64,000 nt of DNA from Shewanella sp. HN-41 (GCF_000217915.1 NZ_AFOZ01000014.1:496001-560000); one strand, 5' to 3'. Counted from the stretch's first letter, positions 36,571-45,646 are shown. Notes: a model not told the origin generated them from the sequence alone. Numbers and translations are program-made.

Positions 36571-38307
36571 TCACGAATAGCGGGCAGGTATATTCAAGAA
36601 GGTCTCAGTACGGTTGCGCCCAGTTAATTTGGCATGATAGAGAGCTTCATCTGCTTGGTTGATCAAAGCATTGATATCGAGTCGCTGGGGCTCTTGCCAA
36701 CAGGTAATACCTGCACTGATAGTGACTATGCCTGAGTGGGGAGAATCTTCGTGGGGGATTTCAAGTGAGATGATTTTCTCCCGCAAGCGTTCCGCAATTT
36801 TGTAGGCATCTTCGAGGTGGCTTGAGGGTAATAAAAGCATAAATTCTTCTCCCCCATAACGGGCGAGTATATCTGTTGGGCGTTGCAGTATGGATTTAGC
36901 TGCATTCACAATTTGCTTTAGGCACTGATCGCCGAGTACATGGCCGTATCTATCATTAAATTGCTTAAAGTTATCGATATCAAACATCACAATCCCGAGT
37001 GGCATATGATGTTCTTGCGCATAAATAAGCTCCCTTTGAATTTGGACATCTAAATAGCGGCGGTTATAACAACCCGTTAAACCATCTGTCTCGGACATCG
37101 CTTTCACTTGAGCGGCATAGGTTTTCAGTGTTTCAAGTGAACTCACCATTTGCTGAAGTTCAAGGTTATCTGTTACTGGCATTTGAGTATCGAGTTTTTC
37201 GTTAGCGATAGCGTTCATGGCGTCACGGGTTGCTATGACGGGGGTGATGATTCCTTTGGCAATGAAATGCCAGCTAGTGAGCCAGATAAAAAAGCAATAT
37301 AAGGCTCCGCTGAAAAAGATCAGTACCACAAATGCGGTGCTGTCATTTTTAAGTTCACCCCCCGCTAATTTAATTTCTCCTTCCACATGATTAACAAGAT
37401 TTTGGGTAAAGGTTGCCACCACTTGAGCGGCATCGGCTTGATAGGATAAGTGGGCATTGGCGATTTGAGTGCTTTTTAATGCGTTACGGGACAATTGGAA
37501 TAGATTGTCATCTCCCACCATATTTTGCTTAATTTGTGATAACCAATCGAGGTAGATGCTTCGGTTTTGGTGGAATGAGATTGCGATCTCTTCCATCTTG
37601 ATAACTAGGCGCATGGCATCTCGCTGGAGTTGATTTAACTCTACGATACTGCTGGCATTTTTTACTTGCGAAAGCAGGACGAAAAGATGTTCTCCCAAGT
37701 GCAGGTATGTTGATAGTTTTTGGTTTTCTTGAATATTAACCCTAATGGCATCAAATTTTTTTTGTGCGATCAGCGGGGCGTAATGGCTATTTATTTGCTG
37801 TAGCTGAATTTGCATTTCATCGGCGAAGCCTGATGCCATTCCGGTCAAATTAGCTTGAATATTCTCGACCTGCAATTTGGCTTGTAGCGCACTATCGGTC
37901 AAGTCATTCAGTAACGATAGCTGTTGTAGGGAATCAAGCTGGGTATCAATAGTGCTGTTGAGTTCAGCGTGCTCTTTATGGGAGGTTTCAAGATTGGCGA
38001 GTGTGCGCGAATCATGGAGCAGCAGTTCCCACTGGGTAGTCAATTCGCTTAATAGTGCTAGTCGCTGTTGCTCCGTATCATAGTGATTGAGCCGGGTGGT
38101 GATAATTTGCAGTTTTTCACTGTTTTTAGCTAGCTGCAGTGCCGTGGTCACTTTCACTACATCTATGCCGACCAAATGTTCTATTTCCGATCTCAATTGT
38201 TGTGACAAGAGTATGGCAATCATGCCATTTAACAGCGCCATGCCGAGAATAATGTAGAAGGCAAGGGCGATCTTGTGCTTGAGGCTCGTTAATCGTTTAG
38301 CTGTCAT
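36571..38307 (-). CDS. Membrane diguanylate cyclase (GGDEF) with periplasmic sensor domain
   Basis: A 578-residue protein that makes c-di-GMP. Membrane helices are at about residues 15-33 and 329-351, enclosing a 295-residue helical periplasmic domain. A linker of HAMP-like type leads to the GGDEF domain, with FDIDNFKQFND and active site GGEEF. The inhibitory I-site RPTD lies exactly five residues before GGEEF. Its ATG overlaps the stop of the solute-binding gene by 4 nt (ATGA), implying coupled synthesis and perhaps direct signalling. Confidence 0.92.
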   Translation of the reverse strand: MTAKRLTSLKHKIALAFYIILGMALLNGMIAILLSQQLRSEIEHLVGIDVVKVTTALQLAKNSEKLQIITTRLNHYDTEQQRLALLSELTTQWELLLHDSRTLANLETSHKEHAELNSTIDTQLDSLQQLSLLNDLTDSALQAKLQVENIQANLTGMASGFADEMQIQLQQINSHYAPLIAQKKFDAIRVNIQENQKLSTYLHLGEHLFVLLSQVKNASSIVELNQLQRDAMRLVIKMEEIAISFHQNRSIYLDWLSQIKQNMVGDDNLFQLSRNALKSTQIANAHLSYQADAAQVVATFTQNLVNHVEGEIKLAGGELKNDSTAFVVLIFFSGALYCFFIWLTSWHFIAKGIITPVIATRDAMNAIANEKLDTQMPVTDNLELQQMVSSLETLKTYAAQVKAMSETDGLTGCYNRRYLDVQIQRELIYAQEHHMPLGIVMFDIDNFKQFNDRYGHVLGDQCLKQIVNAAKSILQRPTDILARYGGEEFMLLLPSSHLEDAYKIAERLREKIISLEIPHEDSPHSGIVTISAGITCWQEPQRLDINALINQADEALYHAKLTGRNRTETFLNIPARYS

Positions 38308-39770
38308 TTGGCATTATTCTTATCAATTGCAGGAACTTCCCCATAGGTGTTTTGCAGATTTTTGATCCTAGCGCTTAATTCGATAAAAATATTGGTACTG
38401 TCGGTTTGTTTATGGCTTGCTGCATAGCAAGCGTGGCTAAGTTCGGGATAAATTTGTCCCATAGCTGTTGTCGTAAAATGCCCGAGTTCTAATACCTTAG
38501 TTGACCAAAACAAGTTAGCGGCATGGCTTACTTCAAAGGCTCCTGCCACTTCCCTTAGGGAGTCCTGCTTAAATTCAGGTGCTGTGACTACGTCCATTCG
38601 ACAGGGATTACCACCGCCAAGCGCATAGGCGCGTTGTGCTGCAAAAGTCCCCATGTACTTAAGTAACCAATAGGCTGCCTGAGGGTTTTTACTATCGTAA
38701 CTGACAGCAAAGGCATAGGCGCCATTGTAAGGGTGGCCTCCTGGGACCTGGGCAACCCCAAGGCGAGCACCGGGAATATTTTTCTCGACCCGAAACGAGG
38801 CTGACCAAAGATTATTATAGGCAAATGGCCATATGGCGACTTGGCCAGTGGCTAAGGCGTTGGCGGCCTCGTTGAAGGCAAACTGATCATCGGCGGGGAA
38901 TGCATAGGGCATCAGCTTGCGGTAAATATCGGTGGCTTTTATCGCTTCATGGTTAACGGTGGGGACTTCAAAATGAGTCAGTTGTTTTTGCTGATTGTAT
39001 TTAGGCCACATCCAGGCGCCACCTAAACTCCAGATGATGCTCGAAAACTCATCATTAATATGAGGTTTATTCCCCGACATCAGTGCTAAACCATAAAAGT
39101 CCTGCGCTAATACTTTGTCGGCGAGCTGTACGCCTGCTTTTCGAGTAAAGAACACTGCTTGATCCTGCAGTTCCTCAAGATTTTTGGCGGGGGCGAGTGG
39201 ATAACCAAAACGTTGCTGAAAGTTGTTTTGTTCCGTTTTATTTTCAAACAGATCGGCACGGTAATGACTTCCCATTACATAGTTATTGTAGGGGATCGCG
39301 TGGATTTCTCCGTGATAAGACAGGATATTGAGCAGGGAAGGGTAGTAGGGTTCAAGGTAGCTTTCCATCGCCTTCTCCCCATCGGGATCATAGAGTTTGG
39401 CGAGTTCAACGAGGGGAACAGTATAACCATTGGCAGCCCATTCCTTTGCCCAGCCAGCCTCCATGCTGAGCAGATCGTATCGACCTTCACCCAGTTGCAA
39501 TGCTTGGGTTTGCAGGTCGAACATAGTGCCAAGATCAGTGCTGATGACCTTCACCTTTACGCCCGTTTTTTCGGTAAATTTGGGCAGCATTTCCTGGGTG
39601 AGGTAATCTGTCCAAAAACCTTCTTCGGCCACTAAGGTTATCGGTGTTTGGTTACTGATGGGTGGGATTTGTGCTAATGAAAATTCCGCCTGAGTCGGCA
39701 TCGTTAGCGTTAATCCAAACCCAATAAACAGGATGTAAATGCTTTTTAACAAAAATCCCACCTTCAACAT
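38304..39770 (-). CDS. Periplasmic extracellular solute-binding protein (family 1 type), no transporter beside it
   Basis: A 488-residue secreted binding protein. A signal peptide (FIGFGLTLTMPTQA-E, about residue 29) is followed by sugar-binding-protein-like blocks: EEGFWTDYLTQEMLPKFTEK and the WPFAYN and GGGNPCR motifs. No permease or ATPase gene is near; the next gene is the GGDEF protein, overlapping by 4 nt. I choose the ATG at 39770; a TTG upstream is possible. Its ligand is unknown. A sensory role is inferred. Confidence 0.8.
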   Translation of the reverse strand: MLKVGFLLKSIYILFIGFGLTLTMPTQAEFSLAQIPPISNQTPITLVAEEGFWTDYLTQEMLPKFTEKTGVKVKVISTDLGTMFDLQTQALQLGEGRYDLLSMEAGWAKEWAANGYTVPLVELAKLYDPDGEKAMESYLEPYYPSLLNILSYHGEIHAIPYNNYVMGSHYRADLFENKTEQNNFQQRFGYPLAPAKNLEELQDQAVFFTRKAGVQLADKVLAQDFYGLALMSGNKPHINDEFSSIIWSLGGAWMWPKYNQQKQLTHFEVPTVNHEAIKATDIYRKLMPYAFPADDQFAFNEAANALATGQVAIWPFAYNNLWSASFRVEKNIPGARLGVAQVPGGHPYNGAYAFAVSYDSKNPQAAYWLLKYMGTFAAQRAYALGGGNPCRMDVVTAPEFKQDSLREVAGAFEVSHAANLFWSTKVLELGHFTTTAMGQIYPELSHACYAASHKQTDSTNIFIELSARIKNLQNTYGEVPAIDKNNAK

Positions 39771-39830
39771 TAAGTATGAACATGCCAATAAATAGTACTA
39801 ATTCATTTGGTTGAATATTAAGGATAGGCT

Positions 39831-39846
39831 TGATAAACAATTATCA
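39831..39846 (-). promoter_or_regulatory. Palindrome upstream of the solute-binding protein/GGDEF operon
   Basis: TGATAA, 4-nt spacer, TTATCA, about 60 nt before the start codon. A candidate operator; the regulator is unknown. Confidence 0.4.
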
Positions 39847-39871
39847 CTTAATTTTTTAGGGGTTTTTTAAG

Positions 39872-39911
39872 CAAAAAAAAACCGGCAAACCTAAACATTC
39901 TAGGTCACCGG
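39872..39911 (-). terminator. Terminator of the ParA operon
   Basis: CCGG (39882-39885) and ACCTA (39889-39893) pair with TAGGT (39901-39905) and CCGG (39908-39911). On the minus strand the hairpin is followed by a run of nine T, 25 nt after the stop. Confidence 0.85.
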
Positions 39912-39935
39912 AAAAGGGTGGGAGATTGCGCGGTA

Positions 39936-40388
39936 CTAAGATTTTTTAATCTGCTGCTCGCGCATCTGCCTTAAGGCGTTTGGCAAAGCATAATGCTGCT
40001 CAATTAAAAATCGAATTAACTTGGACTTTGATATTTCACTTTCTTCAGAAAGTTTGGCTAAGTGTGTAATTGCCATCTCACTCAAGGAAAATGTTGCCTT
40101 GCGATAGTGTGGACGATCGTGTGGGCTTTGATCTTCTGCCATTTCTGGCTGTAATTGTGCCGATGGGATAGCTTGCCGATGTAAACTCACCACGTTGGAA
40201 GAATCTAATGTGATTTTCAATTGGGTTTCATTGGCCCCATCTGCGCAGCTCTTTAACGGCAACACCTCCGAGCTGAGGTTTTCACCCATAGCATAGCGTG
40301 TTGCCGCATCGATAAATTCATCTAAAGAGAGGGGCTGTGCCGAGCCCCTAGATGGCATAGCGTTTTTCTTGAGATCGCTGAGTCCCAT
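39936..40388 (-). CDS. Hypothetical DNA-binding-like partner of ParA
   Basis: A 150-residue soluble protein. Residues about 95-130 (KATFSLSEMAITHLAKLS, then EISKSKLIRFLIEQHY) look like a ribbon-helix-helix or short helix-turn-helix DNA-binding region; the N-terminal half is low in recognisable motifs. The ATG at 40388 has GAGGACAAT before it and lies 41 nt inside the ParA gene. I do not recognise a named family. By position it is probably the ParB-equivalent or regulator of the upstream ParA. Confidence 0.6.
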   Translation of the reverse strand: MGLSDLKKNAMPSRGSAQPLSLDEFIDAATRYAMGENLSSEVLPLKSCADGANETQLKITLDSSNVVSLHRQAIPSAQLQPEMAEDQSPHDRPHYRKATFSLSEMAITHLAKLSEESEISKSKLIRFLIEQHYALPNALRQMREQQIKKS

Positions 40389-41121
40389 ATTGTCCTCTCA
40401 GATGATGTTGATCCACTTGGGCACTGTGAGCCGCTATTGATGTACTTGGGCGCAGTAGTGCAATTAAGGAGGTTGCGCAGTCAACCTGAAAGAGTTCGCA
40501 GGCAATGGCGCGGATCTCCGTGGCGGCTTTCCCCTTGGGTTCAATTTCGATCACAGATAGTCCCGATTCTTCACTGTCATCGTAGATATTACGACTGTAG
40601 GTAATAGCATCGAGCACATTGATATCGTAGGTCTTACAGACTTCTTTGGCCTCTAATATGCGGTTTGCTTGATTCGGTAAATTGGGGCATTGGGTGATCA
40701 CAAATGATGCACGTAATTTAGGGTTAATCATCCGACAGGTGGCGACTATGTCATCCATATGGCTGACGGTCTTTAAATCTCGACGTTTCGGTCTAAGTGG
40801 CATCAAAATATGGGACGCTACCGACATCGTTGCCCGCAGCGCGAGGTTATCTTGGCCACCACAGTCGACTAAGACAAAGTCATAGTGTTGTTCTAGGCTG
40901 AGGAGATCGTTACGAATTTTGCCATACAGTTGCACACAGTTAATGGTGGCCAGCTTAGGGTTGTTGTTCCTTGCATGGATCCAGTCAGATGTGGTTCTCT
41001 GGGGATCGCAATCCACCATAATGACAGAGGCCCCACATTCTGTGGTTAGAAATACTGCGATGTTTTGCGCGAGGCAACTTTTACCGCTGCCGCCTTTTTC
41101 GCCGCCGATTAACACTATCAT
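40348..41121 (-). CDS. ParA/MinD-type ATPase, orphan
   Basis: A 257-residue ATPase with a deviant Walker A GGEKGGSGKSCLAQN (about residues 6-20) and DCDPQRTTSDW, FVLVDCGGQDN as Walker-B-like block. Relatives include plasmid and chromosome partition ATPases. The start at 41121 follows GAGGAA; the longer frame upstream is not supported. The C-terminus after about residue 225 is divergent. No parB or parS-like repeat is seen near. It precedes a DNA-binding-like protein in an overlapping arrangement. Confidence 0.85.
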   Translation of the reverse strand: MIVLIGGEKGGSGKSCLAQNIAVFLTTECGASVIMVDCDPQRTTSDWIHARNNNPKLATINCVQLYGKIRNDLLSLEQHYDFVLVDCGGQDNLALRATMSVASHILMPLRPKRRDLKTVSHMDDIVATCRMINPKLRASFVITQCPNLPNQANRILEAKEVCKTYDINVLDAITYSRNIYDDSEESGLSVIEIEPKGKAATEIRAIACELFQVDCATSLIALLRPSTSIAAHSAQVDQHHLRGQYGTQRSQEKRYAI

Positions 41122-41652
41122 GACGTATTCCTCAATACTTGGGATGACACTTGGCAGGTCGTTAATAGGTTTTAAGTCGTTACCGCACCTTGTTCTCAGA
41201 AATGAATGTAAACCTTGTGTTAACAATGGTCAATTGGCTGATTTTTGACGGTTTTTTATAAAATGTCGCGGAGGAGTAATTTGTCATTATGCTGTCGTAT
41301 GCCGTTTATTTGACTACTTGCTCACTTGTTGAATAATGGCAGCTGAGAGTTATTAAGCTATTGATTTTATTGTTTTTAATGGTTTTTATGCTAAGCGGTA
41401 ATACTACTGGGGACTCGCGGTTACAGCCATTCAGCTTGTATTCGTTATCTGCTTATATTAATTTTGTTATAAATTGATTTTTTATATTTCAAAAAATATT
41501 AGCTCTTGATGAAGTATTGATCTTTTTCAGTCTAAAGTTGTCTTGTCGCTTGGTGGGATTGTCATCAAATTGCCAAATAATGCCGCTATGATTTCCATAA
41601 CATGCCGTCTAATCACCTTGATTTTTTTTACCATTAGTGAAGGGATGCAAAA
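41122..41652. other. Gene-free stretch between ParA and a GNAT gene
   Basis: About 530 nt with no supported ORF. TGTTAACA (about 41217-41224) is a short palindrome near the ParA promoter side. No tandem iterons typical of a partition site are visible. The right part is AT-rich and probably holds the promoter of the acetyltransferase gene. Confidence 0.5.
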
Positions 41653-42111
41653 ATGGATATTAAAACGATTATGTCAATTGAATTTGAATTAGTTGAAACC
41701 GCACCACTGTTCCATGAGTTGCTCAACTTACGTGGTGCTGCAGGGCATCCTGCCATCGGGGTTGAACAAGCAGACCAACGGCAGACTCAGGCCCTATATT
41801 GGGTCACGGTTAGACTTAAAGATAAGGCTGAAAAGGCGCGCGCCAATGTGGTGGCAACAGCCTGTGTTTATGGTGACAGGTCAAGGCATTTAGCGATTGA
41901 AGACTTTATTGTGCTTCCTGAATACCAACACTATGGGCTTGCTAAGATTATTTTAGAGCGCGTTATGGCCTTTATTGATGAACGTGTTAATACTGGCACT
42001 TGTGTCAGCATTAACGCCCATGGTGAAGATGAACGCCTGTGTGCGGACTATGGTTTTGTGCATTCTCACTGCGCTAATCTAGGGCCGAACCTGTTAAAAA
42101 TTTACCCTTAG
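41653..42111 (+). CDS. GNAT-family N-acetyltransferase
   Basis: A 152-residue protein. The acetyl-CoA fold is suggested by VVATACVYGDRSRHLAIEDFIVLPEYQHYGLAKIIL (cited in part: IEDFIVLPEYQHYGLAK) with the P-loop-like Q/R-x-x-G-x-A pattern as QHYGLAK. The N-terminal region binds an unknown substrate. AGGGA precedes the ATG. Monocistronic. A hairpin follows at 42172-42196. Confidence 0.72.
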   Translation: MDIKTIMSIEFELVETAPLFHELLNLRGAAGHPAIGVEQADQRQTQALYWVTVRLKDKAEKARANVVATACVYGDRSRHLAIEDFIVLPEYQHYGLAKIILERVMAFIDERVNTGTCVSINAHGEDERLCADYGFVHSHCANLGPNLLKIYP

Positions 42112-42128
42112 ATGTGGTTGTATTATTT

Positions 42129-42170
42129 AGTGGCGTTAGTTTAGTGATATTAGTTTAGTGGCATTAGTTT
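42129..42170 (+). repeat. Three tandem 14-nt imperfect repeats
   Basis: AGTGGCGTTAGTTT, AGTGATATTAGTTT and AGTGGCATTAGTTT follow one another directly after the GNAT stop. The third is followed by a GTGGGTTAG/CTAACCCAC hairpin at 42172-42196. Function unknown. Confidence 0.6.
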
Positions 42171-42310
42171 TGTGGGTTAGCCATATCCTAACCCACTAGA
42201 GGCTGTTTGAAGCCTACTGCTCTCCAATTTCCCATTTTGTACAGGCGTTTATTCTCCTTCTGCTGTAGCATGTTTCAGTCAAATACGGGTCATGCATTGA
42301 GGATATCGAG

Positions 42311-42520
42311 ATGGATCAGCAACAGCTTATCGACGCTGTTAATCAAATTATGCCCTTCGGCAAATATGCCGGACGAAAATTATTAGAATTACCTGAGCCT
42401 TATCTCGTATGGTTCCATAAGCAAGGGTTTGTGGAGGGCAAATTGGGTGAGCAGCTAGCCCTAATATATGAAATCAAGCTCAATGGTTTAGAGGGAATGT
42501 TGAAACCCCTATTGAAATGA
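42311..42520 (+). CDS. DUF3820 family small protein
   Basis: A 69-residue protein matching DUF3820: MPFGKYAGRKLLELPEPYLVWF and the closing GLEGMLKPL. Single soluble domain. GAGGATATCGAG supplies the ribosome site. No function known to me. Lies alone between the GNAT gene and the small secreted protein. Confidence 0.85.
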   Translation: MDQQQLIDAVNQIMPFGKYAGRKLLELPEPYLVWFHKQGFVEGKLGEQLALIYEIKLNGLEGMLKPLLK

Positions 42521-42646
42521 GTTCCCGTAGCGCGAAGAAAAATCACACTTTTGCGATAGGTGTTGTATTTCGTGATAGAGATTAGCGATTTATTACTTTT
42601 AGCATGCTTTAATGGAGCATATTAGCAAAACAAAAGGAACGCAAGC

Positions 42647-42949
42647 ATGATGGCAAAGTGGGTAAAATTAGCGGCAGTAGCAACCTTAGCCTTAGGCATA
42701 TCAAGTGCTTGGGCGCAGGGCGTGACTCATGAAGGCACTGTTGTTGATACGATGAATGGTGGTGGTTACACCTATGTACAGATTAAAGAAGCTGACAACA
42801 CGTTTTGGGCGGCAGGTCCTCAAACTGAAGTGAACAAGGGCGACAAAGTCGCCGTGGTTGAACAAATGTGGATGAATGAGTTCACGAGCAAAACCTTGAA
42901 TCGTACCTTTGATAAATTGCTTTTTGTCGGTCAAATCGAAAAGAAATAA
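42647..42949 (+). CDS. Small secreted protein with an OB-like GGGYTYVQI motif (NrfJ-like)
   Basis: A 100-residue protein. Signal peptide (LALGISSAWA-Q, about residue 24) then about 76 residues. The TMNGGGYTYVQIKEADNTFWAAG stretch resembles small periplasmic NrfJ-like proteins (moderate certainty). AAAGGAA precedes the first of two adjacent ATG codons. Monocistronic with a strong terminator. Role unknown. Confidence 0.7.
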   Translation: MMAKWVKLAAVATLALGISSAWAQGVTHEGTVVDTMNGGGYTYVQIKEADNTFWAAGPQTEVNKGDKVAVVEQMWMNEFTSKTLNRTFDKLLFVGQIEKK

Positions 42950-42988
42950 TCGATTAGTCATAGTGGTTAGCGCAAGCTAATCAGTCCA

Positions 42989-43022
42989 TCGGCCTCGAAT
43001 CCTTCGAGGCCGAATTGTTTTT
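42989..43022 (+). terminator. Terminator after the NrfJ-like gene
   Basis: TCGGCCTCGAA pairs with TTCGAGGCCGA, loop TCC, then ATTGTTTTT. Confidence 0.88.
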
Positions 43023-43064
43023 GCGTTTATTACCCTCTACCACCCTCGACAGAAACGCGGCAGA

Positions 43065-43607
43065 ATGGTCTCATTGCGTTTTAGTATTGGACAGACAGTG
43101 ACTCCCCCTAACACTATTGAGATAGTGCCCTATCAATCTAAATATGCCCGCGAAGTGAGCGAACTATTTCACATTTGTGTGCACAATATAAAGCATGAGC
43201 GTTATCCGCCGCCCCTGTTGGATGCTTGGTCCCAAGCGCCGAGATCCGCTAAGCATTGGCACCTACGCCTAAGCCGTTCCCAAGCTTGGATTATTTTGGT
43301 GACAGACGCGACAAGCTTCACTAAGATTTGTGTAGGATTTATCAATGTCGAAACCGATTTTCACCACAGAGGCGATATTGATAGCTTGTATATTCACCCA
43401 GATTGGCAGCGCCAAGGGTTAGGTGAGCTGGCCTATTGTCACTTAGAGTCTTGGGCTAGGTTGCAGGGGTATTCTAGTTTGAGTGTGGATGCCTCCTATT
43501 TATCTAAAGGGTTGTTTACAAAGATGGGATTTACCCAAGTGCAGCGAAGTTATCAGCAAAAGCTGGGACAAGTGTTGCCGAGTTTTTATATGATCAAGAA
43601 ATGCTAA
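43065..43607 (+). CDS. GNAT-family N-acetyltransferase
   Basis: A 180-residue acetyltransferase. The acetyl-CoA region is IDSLYIHPDWQRQGLGELAY (about residues 103-122), followed by LSVDASYLSKGLFTKMGF. The ribosome site for the ATG at 43065 is weak, so the start is uncertain. The next gene is a distant paralogue 62 nt downstream, and the two may form a small operon. Substrate unknown. Confidence 0.8.
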   Translation: MVSLRFSIGQTVTPPNTIEIVPYQSKYAREVSELFHICVHNIKHERYPPPLLDAWSQAPRSAKHWHLRLSRSQAWIILVTDATSFTKICVGFINVETDFHHRGDIDSLYIHPDWQRQGLGELAYCHLESWARLQGYSSLSVDASYLSKGLFTKMGFTQVQRSYQQKLGQVLPSFYMIKKC

Positions 43608-43669
43608 TTGAATGGAATTATTCCTCCGTTATTGTCTACTGACACGATTAAACCCATAGGAGTGACGGG

Positions 43670-44203
43670 ATGCAGATTCGCTTATTCTCCCCTAAAGATA
43701 CGGCACAGGTTGCGACAGTATTTGATGCCAGCGTGATGAAAGGGGCACAGGAGTATTATTCACTGACCGAACGATTGGCATGGGCACAACATCAAGGGGA
43801 GGCGCGCAGCGAATCCTATTGGCTTACCAAACTTGAAAATACAACCACTTGGGTTGCTGAAGAGAGTGGGAAATTAGTCGGGTTTATTAACTTAAAGCCC
43901 TGTCCCGATACTGAACTGGACTCCTTGGTTGCTGAGGTCGATTGTTTATTTGTACACCCTGATTACAGTCGAGCTGGGGTTGCGACTCACTTGTATTTGG
44001 CATTATTGGAAGAGTCGAAAAACCGCGGCTTTAAAAGATTAACAGTTGAGGCTTCTTATCAGGCGCGCCCTTTCTTCGAGAAACACGGGTTTAACTGTAT
44101 TCGTCGTAATGAGCTGCGTAGATACTTAACGCCAGAAGATAAGTTACAGGATAAAGCACAGATATTAGTCAATTTTAGCCTGATGCTGTCATTGTCTAAT
44201 TAG
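43670..44203 (+). CDS. GNAT-family N-acetyltransferase
   Basis: A 177-residue acetyltransferase. The coenzyme A motif is DCLFVHPDYSRAGVATHLYL (about residues 89-108), then LTVEASYQARPFFEKHGF. It shares the VDASY/VEASY and FxKxGF blocks with the preceding gene, so they are probably paralogues. AGGAG precedes the ATG. Ends at a terminator. Substrate unknown. Confidence 0.85.
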   Translation: MQIRLFSPKDTAQVATVFDASVMKGAQEYYSLTERLAWAQHQGEARSESYWLTKLENTTTWVAEESGKLVGFINLKPCPDTELDSLVAEVDCLFVHPDYSRAGVATHLYLALLEESKNRGFKRLTVEASYQARPFFEKHGFNCIRRNELRRYLTPEDKLQDKAQILVNFSLMLSLSN

Positions 44204-44235
44204 ACCCATACCACTGAACAATAATGGCCTTAACA

Positions 44236-44266
44236 AAAAACCGCCTTAGATTCCTTAGGCGGTTTT
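44236..44266. terminator. Bidirectional terminator between GNAT and pirin genes
   Basis: AAAAACCGCCTTAG pairs with TTAGGCGGTTTTT with a short loop, between convergent genes. Confidence 0.88.
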
Positions 44267-44347
44267 TGTTGACGATTTTCACTCACACCGCCAACTCAAG
44301 GTTCGGCTGTCGCGGTGTGTTTACCAATCCTCTCTTGCACTTAATGA

Positions 44348-45043
44348 TCAGGCTAAATCAAACACCAGCGCAGTCACTGACCCTTGTGTTGCCGTAAATG
44401 TAATCGCATCTAGCCCCGTTAAATGGGCGCCATCACCAGGCAGCATTTTACTGTCATTGACACTCAGCTGGCCTTCGATTAATTGCACATACACATTTCG
44501 ATTTTTCTCAAGGTGCTCCATCTTCACCTGTGCGGCTGGGGCAAGTTTGAGTCGATACAAGGTTGCATCCTGCTGTACCTTCAAGGTGCCATTTTCCCCC
44601 TGCGGTGTCACGACAGGGGTCAGGGCCGATGTTTGCTCGAAGGCTTTTTGCTGATAACCCGCATCAATACCTAGCGTGTCTGGGCGGATCCAAATCTGTA
44701 AAAAATGCAGCGGCTCAGTATTTGAGGCATTAAACTCGCTGTGGTAAATACCTTTACCCGCCGACATCAACTGAAACTCACCAGCGGGTAAGGTTTTGAT
44801 ATTTCCGAAACTATCTTTGTGTGCGATAGTGCCAGAGATCACATAGCTGATGATCTCCATATCTTTATGGCCATGGGTATCAAAACCTGCCCCAGGTGCG
44901 ACTCTGTCATCATTGAGCACCCTAAGGGATGAGATCCCCATATGCTCAGGATCATAGTAGCTAGAGAAAGAGAAGCTATGTTGACTCTTTAACCAGCCTA
45001 AGTCAGCCTGACCGCGGTCCTGTGCTTTTCTGATTGTGATCAT
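44348..45043 (-). CDS. Pirin-family protein (YhhW-like quercetinase)
   Basis: A 231-residue bicupin. The metal ligands are visible as His in FDTHGHKDMEI (about residues 55-60) and His/Glu in GKGIYHSEFN (about 99-105), the YhhW pattern. YhhW can open quercetin; natural substrate is unclear. It is 10 nt after the doxX stop on the same strand, so both are cotranscribed and lie divergent to a LysR gene. Confidence 0.92.
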   Translation of the reverse strand: MITIRKAQDRGQADLGWLKSQHSFSFSSYYDPEHMGISSLRVLNDDRVAPGAGFDTHGHKDMEIISYVISGTIAHKDSFGNIKTLPAGEFQLMSAGKGIYHSEFNASNTEPLHFLQIWIRPDTLGIDAGYQQKAFEQTSALTPVVTPQGENGTLKVQQDATLYRLKLAPAAQVKMEHLEKNRNVYVQLIEGQLSVNDSKMLPGDGAHLTGLDAITFTATQGSVTALVFDLA

Positions 45044-45053
45044 TTTCTTCCCC

Positions 45054-45497
45054 TTATTTGATGCGGTTAGCGAATAGGTTATCTAGCGCGAATTTACCGG
45101 CGCCAGAAATCGCTAGTGATGCCGTTGCCGCTAACAGAGCTAGACCAAATTCATAGCCGTTGTTGGTTAGGAACAAACCATTACCGATATGGACCGAGAA
45201 AATCGCCACTACCATAGTGAAGGATAAGACTAGGGCGGTTGGGCGGGTTAGCAGGCCAAGCAACAGGAATAGGCCGCCGAAGAATTCGCTTGAACCCGCC
45301 ATCAGCGCCATTAAATAACCTGGCGTCAGACCAATGGATGCCATCCATTGCCCCGTACCTTCTAAACCGTAGCCACCAAACCAACCAAATAGCTTTTGTG
45401 CACCGTGGGCTAACAAGATGATCCCGATAGGAATACGCAGTGCCAGTGGGGCTAAGCTTGGAGCTGATTTCAGTGTTTTAGCGATAAGTGTTTTCAT
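45054..45497 (-). CDS. DoxX-family membrane protein
   Basis: A 147-residue protein with four hydrophobic segments. RIPIGIILLAHGAQKLFGWFGGYGLEGT near the start (cited in part: LAHGAQKLFGWFGG) is the DoxX signature. DoxX proteins are linked to quinone or thiol redox in membranes. First gene of the doxX-pirin operon, divergent from LysR with 175 nt between. Confidence 0.9.
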   Translation of the reverse strand: MKTLIAKTLKSAPSLAPLALRIPIGIILLAHGAQKLFGWFGGYGLEGTGQWMASIGLTPGYLMALMAGSSEFFGGLFLLLGLLTRPTALVLSFTMVVAIFSVHIGNGLFLTNNGYEFGLALLAATASLAISGAGKFALDNLFANRIK

Positions 45498-45646
45498 GGG
45501 ATATTCCTTATTTCAAATTATTTAACGAGTATCTTAACTAAGTTGTTTAATCCAGTTTTTGTTGCATGTTCAGTAGAACTGCTCCATTGCTAAGCAGTGT
45601 AGACTTGACCTTTGATAAAGAAAATCGGAACATTTTCAATGTCAAT

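Noticed and set aside
41122..41652. parS-like centromere for the orphan ParA
   Set aside because: No tandem iterons or 16-nt ParB-type palindromes seen; only a short TGTTAACA.
42129..42170. CRISPR array
   Set aside because: Only three directly abutting 14-nt repeats with mismatches and no spacers or cas genes.
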